Below the pieces are notes generated by a model. The model was not told the DNA's origin. It was given only the letters and a program-made list of their open reading frames with translations, and did not search any database. A program made the translations under genes and the position numbers. Below, piece after piece: positions 5,506-12,666 of a stretch of DNA of 16,472 nucleotides (its first letter is position 1; each line of letters begins with the position of its first letter). Origin of the DNA: an uncultured Eubacteriales bacterium (GTDB taxonomy: Bacteria; Bacillota_A; Clostridia; Oscillospirales; Oscillospiraceae); contig CATKHE010000140.1 of the NCBI GenBank assembly GCA_949747935.1, forward strand, positions 1 through 16,472. The letters run 5' to 3'.

Positions 5506-8205
5506 TTATGCTGCTTCGATCTGTTTTTCGGTCTGAGCAGCAGATATCGCTGTCTCGTCTTTTCGCATAAACAGCAGGCCGAACGACCCCGGTCCGCAGT
5601 TACTCGCAACGGCGGATGAGGCTTTTTGCAGGTAAATCTGTTCAAACGAACAGTACTGTCGCACCAAATGTTGAATGTACTTCAGTTTTTCCTCGTCCAG
5701 CCCGGAATATGTAATAAACAGAATGCGCCGATCAATAGTTCTGGTCTCCTGAAGCACCCTCTTGATATATTTTTTCGCGACATTTGTAAAGCTGCCCATT
5801 TCCACACCGCCCACCACCATCTTGCTTTTTCTCAGCACAAGGATCGGGTGTAGCAGCAACGCATCACAAAGAATCTGTATGCGCTTTGAAATTCTCCCAG
5901 ACTGGCACATCATATGGGTATTATTGATAATAAAGGCGGAGGAAATAAACTGCTCTATCCGCTTTACAGACGCGATAATCTCCGTCTTTGCGGCGTGATG
6001 TTCCGCCAAATGCGCTGCGTACAGAACCACCAGTCCCAAGCTACTGGAGAGATGTCCAGAGTCAATCACAGTGACATTATCAAAGGCCTTTGCCGCCTCC
6101 AGCGCATTTTGATAGCCGGCGCTGACATGCTTTGCCATTGTAATGTGGATTACATTCTGTGCTTCTGTCAGCTTCTCCGCAAAAAACCGCTCATAGTCCT
6201 CCACTTCAGGCGGCTGGGAATATCCCTTCCGCCCTTTGGCGATATGCGACAGCAGCTCATCCGGCCTTAACTCCTGACCGTCCAGAAAACGGCCCTCATC
6301 TGTACAGATATAGTAGGGGCAGACAGAAATATCAAACTCCTTTCTGAGAGATTCCGGGAGGTCGCATACACTGTCTGTTGTGACCAGAATAGAACGTCTT
6401 TTCGCCTGTTCAAAAATCAGGATGTCCTTTTCCAGCTCTGACTGCCCGGAATCCTCGCACTGCCGCACCAGCTCCTTGGGCAGGATATTCAGCACAGCGG
6501 CCTCCAGCAGCGCGCCGCTGACCGGTTTTGCCAGATAGCCGCTGAACCCCTCCTTTCGGTAAAGCAGCTGGTTGTCACTGCCCGCATTGGCGGTCAGGGC
6601 TACCACAGGCACATTCTGACACAGTCCACCCGGCTGGGCGCGCAAAGCGTGAAGGCACTTGATCCCGTCCATCTCCGGCATCATATGATCCATTAAAATA
6701 CAGTCATAATGGTGATTTTGGGTCAGCTTCAGGCATTCCGCTCCACTGGACGCGGTGTCAATCTGAATTTTTGTGGCTGAGAGCAGCTTGGTCACCACCA
6801 TCAGGTTCATGTCATTATCGTCCACCACCAGGATATGTGCATCCGGAGCCTCAAAGCTCTGCTGGTATCCCCCCTCGTCATGAAGCTTTGCCCGGGAAGC
6901 CAGTGTAAACGTCCCCAACTCTTTTTCATCCACAATATCCTGCTCCAGGGTGACGATAAATTTTGAGCCCTTGGTATAGACGCTGTTTACACTGATCTCA
7001 CCACCCATCAGCTCCACAAGCTGCTTGACGATGCTCAGTCCCAGTCCGGTTCCCTCAATATGGCGGTTTTTTTCCTCATCCACTCGGCGGAACGCATTGA
7101 ATAGGTATGGAATATTTTCCTTCTTCACGCCCTGGCCAGTGTCCTCTACTGAGTACCAGACCAGCACCCGGTTGAGCCCCTGGCGCTCGCAGCGGACGGA
7201 GAGGGTGACAGAGCCCTCGCTGGTGTATTTCACCGCATTATTCAGCAGATTAATCAGAATCTGTTTGATACGCACCTCGTCTCCGCAGAGCATGCTTGGG
7301 ATAGACGGGTCTATGTGGAGCTTGAATTCAAGCCCCTTCTCCTTAGCCTTGATCCAGATCATATTGACAATTTCTGAAAAAAGCGTTCCGGTCTCATAGG
7401 ATGTATTGATAATCTCCATTTTTCCGGACTTGATCTTGGAAATATCCAGAATATCGTTGATCAGGGTGAGCAGCAGCTTGCTGGCACCCTGGATATTCCT
7501 GGCGTTCTCTGCCACCTCCTCCGGGATGTCACCCCGCAGCGTGATCTCATTCAAGCCTATAATGGTATTGATTGGGGTGCGGATCTCGTGGCTCATGCTG
7601 GAAAAGAAATGGTTCTCCGCCTGATTCAGCTCCTCAATCTCCTTTTTCTGCTGCTGAGTAAGCGCGTTTTCCTCCTCATACATCCGGTTCAGAAACATGA
7701 GCAACACACTGGTGAGAAGCCCGACCATGACCATGGAAAACGCAGAATCAAAAAAGGAACGTTGCTGGGTATTCAGGGCGGCCAGCTCCGGGAAATAGAA
7801 GGCAATGCCATAGCACAGCAGCGTCTCCGCCGCACACAACACAAAAAACACGGTCATGCGCCTGCCCTGTAAGGTAATGCAGACGTAGATAAAGCAAAGC
7901 ACAAACCATTCCGGCACCCCGCTGTAAAATCCGCCCGCTGTGAAAAATGTAAAGGGAAACAGCGTAAGCAGCAATACCACAATGGCTGTGGCCCCTGTTT
8001 GGACACGCCCCTTCCGAATACTGACCCTTACAATCGATGCGATAGTCACCAGGCTTACCGTCAGGATGACAATATTCAAAATACTTCTGCCCATAGGCAG
8101 GGTAAATATTAGCGCGACCATGCAGATCGCAGTTGCGATACGGAACATACGCTCGCTCAGACTGATTTTGTGGTCAGAGATGATATCAAACCATTTTTTT
8201 ATCAC
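5506..8205 (-). CDS. Hybrid histidine kinase with receiver and C-terminal DegV domain
   Basis: An 899-residue membrane kinase. Domain order: six predicted TM segments (about 21-38, 42-62, 71-89, 96-112, 117-137, 153-173) without a large extracytoplasmic domain; a short coiled coil; HisKA with SHEIRTPIN (H206 phospho-acceptor); HATPase_c with N-box LINLLNNAVKYT (N319/N323), G1 EDTGQGV (D355), F-box FNAFRR and G2 GTGLGL (385-390); a receiver at about 457-577 with D462/D463, D506, T538 and K560; then a DegV domain at about 605-880. The DegV part shows TTDSVCDLP (609-617), SQPP (663-666), HVSAGYQNA (693-701), VIDSGHLSSSLGL (713-725), GRISK (770-774) and the C-terminal CGPGSFGLLF (870-879). DegV proteins bind fatty acids, and FakB relatives present them to the kinase FakA. 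GTG start at 8203-8205, AAGGAG upstream. It begins 50 bases after the HPt kinase, so it is in the same operon, and has no HPt of its own. Confidence 0.93.
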   Translation of the reverse strand: MIKKWFDIISDHKISLSERMFRIATAICMVALIFTLPMGRSILNIVILTVSLVTIASIVRVSIRKGRVQTGATAIVVLLLTLFPFTFFTAGGFYSGVPEWFVLCFIYVCITLQGRRMTVFFVLCAAETLLCYGIAFYFPELAALNTQQRSFFDSAFSMVMVGLLTSVLLMFLNRMYEEENALTQQQKKEIEELNQAENHFFSSMSHEIRTPINTIIGLNEITLRGDIPEEVAENARNIQGASKLLLTLINDILDISKIKSGKMEIINTSYETGTLFSEIVNMIWIKAKEKGLEFKLHIDPSIPSMLCGDEVRIKQILINLLNNAVKYTSEGSVTLSVRCERQGLNRVLVWYSVEDTGQGVKKENIPYLFNAFRRVDEEKNRHIEGTGLGLSIVKQLVELMGGEISVNSVYTKGSKFIVTLEQDIVDEKELGTFTLASRAKLHDEGGYQQSFEAPDAHILVVDDNDMNLMVVTKLLSATKIQIDTASSGAECLKLTQNHHYDCILMDHMMPEMDGIKCLHALRAQPGGLCQNVPVVALTANAGSDNQLLYRKEGFSGYLAKPVSGALLEAAVLNILPKELVRQCEDSGQSELEKDILIFEQAKRRSILVTTDSVCDLPESLRKEFDISVCPYYICTDEGRFLDGQELRPDELLSHIAKGRKGYSQPPEVEDYERFFAEKLTEAQNVIHITMAKHVSAGYQNALEAAKAFDNVTVIDSGHLSSSLGLVVLYAAHLAEHHAAKTEIIASVKRIEQFISSAFIINNTHMMCQSGRISKRIQILCDALLLHPILVLRKSKMVVGGVEMGSFTNVAKKYIKRVLQETRTIDRRILFITYSGLDEEKLKYIQHLVRQYCSFEQIYLQKASSAVASNCGPGSFGLLFMRKDETAISAAQTEKQIEAA

Positions 8206-8255
8206 GTAAATCCCCGCTCCTTTTCAGCAGCTTTCGGAAAAACCGTCCGAACAGA

Positions 8256-10820
8256 CTATATTTCAGCAATCTGCCCACAGATTGCATCATATGCGCACAT
8301 CAACTCGTCGTGATGCGCCAGGATAAAATCCACGTCTCCCCGTTTCCCGGCCAGCTCCAGCTCTTTTGCCTGTGCAGAAAGGCTTTCCGCACCGATGGTC
8401 AATGACGTGCTCTTGAGCGCATGGACCTTTATCGCATAGTCTGTCCAGTTGGCGGCCTCATACAGCGAAATAATCTCCGCCTTTTTGCTTTCGCTTTGGA
8501 CGCAGAACATCCGCAGCATCTCCCGGAAGAAATTCTCATCTTCGCCACAATAATCCAGCCCCAGCTCCACATTAATGCCGGCCTGAACCAGACGGTCATA
8601 GAAAGGTGTTGATTCGCCCATAGCTGTTTCCGCTGAGCCTTCCGGCTCCACAGGCTCTATCTGTCCCACCGGTGCGGAGTTTCTGTCAGACGCTTCAGTT
8701 TCTTCCTTTGCCGGGGCAGCCTGAGCGTCGTCCTGGGAAGCCTCTTTTTCCGCAGTTTCTTCACCATACTGGATAAAGCGATTAGGCAGCACCCTTCGCA
8801 ATACCCGTTCCAAAACGGTACGTTCGATGGGCTTTGGGACAAATTCCGTAAAGCCTTCGCTGCGGAACATCTCCCGTGCACCGCTGACCGTATTGGCGGT
8901 CAGCGCAATCACCGGCAGGTCCTGATAGGCGCCGTCCTGAAGCTCACGGATCTTTCTCAGGGTTTGCACACCGTCAAATCCCGGCATCATGTGGTCCAAG
9001 AAAATAATGTCATACGCAACATTTTCGCACTGCGCCACAGCTTCTTTTCCACTTAGGCAGATATCCACCTCAATCCCATAGCTTCCCAGGACCCCTTTGG
9101 CCACTACCAGGTTCATTTCCTCGTCGTCCACCGCCAGCGCCCGCACACCTTGGCATGTAAAAGGCCTCCGACCGGCGGCCTGAGCCTCGGCGAACCCCCG
9201 CGCTCCCATATCCCCGTTCAGCAGATTTGCGACAGAGAGGGCAGAAAAGGGCTTATGCATGATAAACAGCTCGCTTCCGCTGTCCAAGGTGAACTCCTTC
9301 TCCGCAATCACAATGACCCGGAGCGTGCCAGCCAGTTCCTCATAATAAGCCTGATTCTCTTCGTACTCCGACTGCGCAATGAACACATGGGTCAGGTTGT
9401 AACTACGCTGCAGCTTGAGCAATCCCTCAAAATTGTGTGTCTGATACCCGTTAATGCCCAGTCCTTCCAGCAGATTCTGAAGCAGGCCGTCATAATACCC
9501 CCGAACCTCATCACAGTTGTATCGTTCCGGTCTGAAATAACAAGCGACACATACCTGATCCGCATGGTTCAGTACAATACACGGCTGATGGTCCGCCACC
9601 CCCTGAGGAATCACGATATGGGCGTGCAGGCCCTCCTGCCCCTTGCTTTCAAAGTGGATAAACCCGCCCATAGCGTTTAAAAGCCCCCGGGCGATGGGAA
9701 GCCCAAGTCCCAGTCCGCCCACCAGGCGGCTGCTTCCGGAGTCCGCCTGGTAAAAGTCGTCATACATTTGCAGCATCTGGGAATCTGTCATGCCTATGCC
9801 TGTATCACAGATGTCTATCAGCAAATTTATGCCATAGCTCTCCAACCGGTACCCTATGCGGACGTTTACGCCGCCCTCTTCCGTAAACTTGATAGAATTT
9901 TCCACCAGAATCTTGAGCACATGGGAAATTTTCTCCGCGTCCCCAACAAGGACGGCCGGTACCTTGGGGTCGATATCAAATACGATCTCCAACTGCTGCC
10001 GGTTGCTCTGCAGCGCGGTCATTGTGATCACATCGTTCAGCACTGAGGTAATCATATATTCCTCTTTTGCCGGCGTCAGCGTACCCTCCACGATTTCCGT
10101 ATAGTCAAGCATCTTATTGATCTGGCTGGACAGACGTTTCCCGGCCAGCTTGATAGACGTCATATCTGCCCGAATATCCGGGGAAAGCTCTTTTCCCAGC
10201 GCTACCTCACTGATTCCAATTACCATATTGATCGGTGTGCGAAGTTCATGAGAAACGTTGGATAAAAATACGGCGTTTTGCTTTCCTGATGCCTCCAGGT
10301 CGGCAAATACGTGGTCATACCATTTCCGCTGAACACTGCGCTGCTTGATCCAATATCCCGCCAGCGCCGCTCCGCCAAAGGTTATGACAGCCCCCAGCCC
10401 CAGATGGAACCCCTCCTGGAACTCAATACCATAAAAAATTGTACGGAGAACCAGTATATGGTATGTCAGAACCAATACATAGAGAGCTGTAAGCGCATAC
10501 AGAACCCACTTTTTATTCAGCATGAACAGCGCAAGAATGGTGATGCAGGCCATAGCAGGTATATCAAACAGACTGTCCTTATGTACACCAAAGAAAAAGA
10601 AGTCCAGCAATATCAATCCAGCGCAAAGGTTCTCATAAAACGTACCCGAACCAATCTTCGCAATGTGTAAAAGCCATACGCTGAAGCAGCCGGCAGCCAT
10701 TAGGGGGATTGTCCAAAATTCCCAAGACATAGCTACCGTGATCACCCCCAGCATTCCACTGAATACCGTTGTGATAACTGCCAGCAGCAGGTGCCTGCTT
10801 GTCTGCCCACCTGCCCTCAT
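8256..10820 (-). CDS. Hybrid histidine kinase with two receiver-like domains and HPt
   Basis: An 854-residue membrane kinase. Six predicted TM segments occupy about residues 11-158. HisKA carries SHELRTPIN with phospho-acceptor H191. HATPase_c has VENSIKFT (N308), CDTGIG (D339) and GGLGLGL (368-374). A region at about 412-535 looks like a receiver fold but lacks the acidic pocket, while keeping MHKPF with K523, so it is probably a pseudo-receiver. A true receiver follows at about 558-680 with D565/D566, phospho-acceptor D609 in FLDHMMPG, T641 and K663. A Glu/Pro/Ala-rich linker (about 687-735) leads to an HPt domain with VHALKSTSLTIGA (H800). This is a full internal phosphorelay (His-Asp-His) able to hand phosphate to a separate receiver. 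Its ATG overlaps the stop of the response regulator gene (ATGA), implying translational coupling. Confidence 0.95.
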   Translation of the reverse strand: MRAGGQTSRHLLLAVITTVFSGMLGVITVAMSWEFWTIPLMAAGCFSVWLLHIAKIGSGTFYENLCAGLILLDFFFFGVHKDSLFDIPAMACITILALFMLNKKWVLYALTALYVLVLTYHILVLRTIFYGIEFQEGFHLGLGAVITFGGAALAGYWIKQRSVQRKWYDHVFADLEASGKQNAVFLSNVSHELRTPINMVIGISEVALGKELSPDIRADMTSIKLAGKRLSSQINKMLDYTEIVEGTLTPAKEEYMITSVLNDVITMTALQSNRQQLEIVFDIDPKVPAVLVGDAEKISHVLKILVENSIKFTEEGGVNVRIGYRLESYGINLLIDICDTGIGMTDSQMLQMYDDFYQADSGSSRLVGGLGLGLPIARGLLNAMGGFIHFESKGQEGLHAHIVIPQGVADHQPCIVLNHADQVCVACYFRPERYNCDEVRGYYDGLLQNLLEGLGINGYQTHNFEGLLKLQRSYNLTHVFIAQSEYEENQAYYEELAGTLRVIVIAEKEFTLDSGSELFIMHKPFSALSVANLLNGDMGARGFAEAQAAGRRPFTCQGVRALAVDDEEMNLVVAKGVLGSYGIEVDICLSGKEAVAQCENVAYDIIFLDHMMPGFDGVQTLRKIRELQDGAYQDLPVIALTANTVSGAREMFRSEGFTEFVPKPIERTVLERVLRRVLPNRFIQYGEETAEKEASQDDAQAAPAKEETEASDRNSAPVGQIEPVEPEGSAETAMGESTPFYDRLVQAGINVELGLDYCGEDENFFREMLRMFCVQSESKKAEIISLYEAANWTDYAIKVHALKSTSLTIGAESLSAQAKELELAGKRGDVDFILAHHDELMCAYDAICGQIAEI

Positions 10821-11179
10821 TTCTTTTCAAACTCCTGTGCCACTCGCTTCAAAAGCTCTTGCGGCCGGTAAGGCTTTCTCAGGTAATCTACCGCCCCCAG
10901 CAGGAGCGCGCCAACTACATCTCCTACCTCTCCCGACGCCGTCAAAAAAATGACAGGAATTTCCGCGGCAAACTCCTTCATATGCTCAAAGGTTTCCATT
11001 CCATTCATCAAGGGCATATCGATATCCAGAAGAACCAGATCAATTTTCTGCTTCTTTAGTATATGAAGGGCTCGTACCCCAGAATCCGCCAACACCACGT
11101 CATATTTTTCCCCCAGAATAATTTGGGTTCTCATCAGATTCATTTCTTCGTCATCTACCACTAAAATACGTTTCTCCAT
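10817..11179 (-). CDS. Single-domain (CheY/Spo0F-like) response regulator
   Basis: A 120-residue stand-alone receiver: ILVVDDEEMN with acidic pair D9/D10, phospho-acceptor D52 in LLDIDMPLMNG, T80 in FLTASG, and K102-P103. There is no output domain. It is therefore a phosphorelay intermediate (Spo0F-like), a protein-binding output (CheY-like), or a phosphate sink. The ATG at 11177-11179 has a GGGAGGAAGG ribosome binding site. It is first in the operon with the two hybrid kinases, and the HPt kinase H800 is the natural donor. Its DDEEMNL start closely resembles that of the HPt kinase's own receiver, consistent with recent duplication or sharing of one HPt. Confidence 0.95.
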   Translation of the reverse strand: MEKRILVVDDEEMNLMRTQIILGEKYDVVLADSGVRALHILKKQKIDLVLLDIDMPLMNGMETFEHMKEFAAEIPVIFLTASGEVGDVVGALLLGAVDYLRKPYRPQELLKRVAQEFEKK

Positions 11180-11230
11180 TTAAGCCTTCCTCCCATTTCA
11201 TAATCAAGTCCTCCATGACCTATATATTCT

Positions 11231-11259
11231 ATTCTATAGGAAGACTATAAGAAAATCAA
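11231..11259 (-). promoter_or_regulatory. Candidate promoter of the response regulator-kinase operon
   Basis: On the minus strand, -35 TTGATT (11254-11259) and -10 TAGAAT (11231-11236) are 17 bases apart, about 50 bases upstream of the response regulator start. A CCTATA/TATAGG inverted repeat (11219-11224 and 11235-11240) straddles the -10 region and could be an operator. The surrounding sequence is AT-rich and offers alternative -10 boxes. Confidence 0.5.
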
Positions 11260-11338
11260 GCTCAATCTGAAAATAATTTTGCATATTGTACCTCCGAATT
11301 CAGTTGCTCGTCCATCGTCGTTAATGGAAGAAAGACCA

Positions 11339-11368
11339 TTGCCAGCGCGGGCAGTCATATGGTATAAT
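11339..11368 (+). promoter_or_regulatory. Sigma-A-type promoter of the binding protein-MCP operon
   Basis: -35 TTGCCA (11339-11344) and perfect -10 TATAAT (11363-11368), 18 bases apart. The ATG of the lipoprotein follows 31 bases after the -10. It is divergent from the response regulator promoter, with about 80 bases between the two promoters. Confidence 0.7.
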
Positions 11369-11399
11369 GTCCTGGAATCAACTGGAAGGGTGATTGCTG

Positions 11400-12635
11400 A
11401 TGAAGAAAAATTATATTCTCCTGCTGAGCGTTTTCCTGTCGCTATCTTTCCTGACAGCCTGCGGCAGCCGGGAAGATTCTCCCCCGGAACCCGAAGCAGA
11501 AACAGGGATCATCGAACTGACTGTGTGGGGCGCCGAGGAGGACGAGGCGCTGCTTCAAGAAATTTTCACTTCATTCCAATCTCATTACGCTGGACAGGCC
11601 AGCTTTCAAATTACCTTTCAGCCTCAAAGCGAGTCCAACTGTAAGGATGCTCTGCTGGGCGACCTGGAGGGGGGCGCAGATGTATTTGCCTTCGCCGATG
11701 ACCAGGTGTCCGCTCTGGCCGCCGCTGGAGGTCTGGACCCTATCGTAGACAGCACCGCGATTCGAAATGCCAGTCTCTCCGCCGCGGTAGAGGCGGCCAG
11801 CGTGGGAGACCCTCTTTACGCCTATCCGCTGACTGCGGACAACGGTTATTTTCTGTACTACAATAAGGCGTACTTTTCTGACGAGGACGTCCAAAGTCTG
11901 GAACGGATGCTGGAGCTGGCCGCTCAGGCCGGACGGCTGGTGGCGATGGACTGGTCCTCCGCTTGGTATGTCTACGCCTTTTTCGGCAATACCGGTCTGA
12001 CGGTTGGCCTCAATGACGACGGCCTGACCAACTATTGCACCTGGAACAGCACCGATGGAACTATACAGGGTGTGGATGTGGCAGAGGCCATGCTGTCCAT
12101 TGCGGCCAGTCCCGGCTTTACCAGCATAACAGATCAGGAATTTTTGGCCGGCGTGCAGAACGGCTCTGTGATTGCCGGGGTAAGCGGCGTCTGGAATGCG
12201 GTGGCAATTCAGGAGGCCTGGGGAGAGGATACCGGAGCGGCCAAGCTGCCCGCATACACCTGCAATGGAAAACAGGTTCAGATGGCTTCCTTCTCCGGAT
12301 GCAAGCTGATTGGCGTGAACGCCTATTCCAGACATCCAGAGTGGGCGGCGCGGCTGGCCGAGTGGATCACCAGCGAGGAAAACCAGCGTTTGCGTTTTGA
12401 GCGGCGGGGACAGGGTCCGGCCAATATCAATGCGGCAAATTCTACGCAGGTTCAGTCCTCGCCAGCTATCGCAGCCCTGCTGGCCCAGTCGGAGTTTTCT
12501 CAGCTCCAGCGGGTGGGCGGAAAGTTCTGGGATCCGGTATCTGAATTTGCCTTAAATATGGCGGCAGGCAATCCCTCTGGTGCCTCCCTTCAGGCTCAGC
12601 TGGACCGGCTGGCCGAGAACGTCGCCGCACGGTAG
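11400..12635 (+). CDS. Extracellular solute-binding lipoprotein (MalE-like)
   Basis: A 411-residue surface lipoprotein. It has a classic lipoprotein signal, MKKNYILLL followed by a hydrophobic core and lipobox LTAC with C21 as the lipidated residue, then an acidic/Pro linker and a periplasmic-binding-protein fold. Features typical of carbohydrate-binding family 1: ELTVWGAEEDE near the start, YFLYYNKAYF mid-way, a VWNAVAIQEAWGE hinge block and LAEWITSEENQ near the end. The track allows an upstream TTG at 11394, but ATG 11400 is better spaced from GGAAGGG. No ABC permease or ATPase is in view; the next gene is a chemoreceptor 31 bases on. A role as ligand-presenting receptor for signalling is therefore more likely than transport, though a distant transporter cannot be excluded. 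The ligand is unknown; a sugar is a reasonable guess. Confidence 0.9.
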   Translation: MKKNYILLLSVFLSLSFLTACGSREDSPPEPEAETGIIELTVWGAEEDEALLQEIFTSFQSHYAGQASFQITFQPQSESNCKDALLGDLEGGADVFAFADDQVSALAAAGGLDPIVDSTAIRNASLSAAVEAASVGDPLYAYPLTADNGYFLYYNKAYFSDEDVQSLERMLELAAQAGRLVAMDWSSAWYVYAFFGNTGLTVGLNDDGLTNYCTWNSTDGTIQGVDVAEAMLSIAASPGFTSITDQEFLAGVQNGSVIAGVSGVWNAVAIQEAWGEDTGAAKLPAYTCNGKQVQMASFSGCKLIGVNAYSRHPEWAARLAEWITSEENQRLRFERRGQGPANINAANSTQVQSSPAIAALLAQSEFSQLQRVGGKFWDPVSEFALNMAAGNPSGASLQAQLDRLAENVAAR

Positions 12636-12666
12636 GCACCGATACGATACTTTGGGAGGAAATCAC

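Noticed and set aside
11394..11399. TTG start giving a two-residue longer lipoprotein.
   Set aside because: It is too close to GGAAGGG; the ATG at 11400 is better spaced and gives a standard lipoprotein signal peptide.
12580..12666. Upstream start for the chemoreceptor.
   Set aside because: The extra 29 residues are a frame shadow of the end of the lipoprotein gene; ATG 12667 has GGGAGGA at normal spacing and begins the expected N-terminal TM segment.
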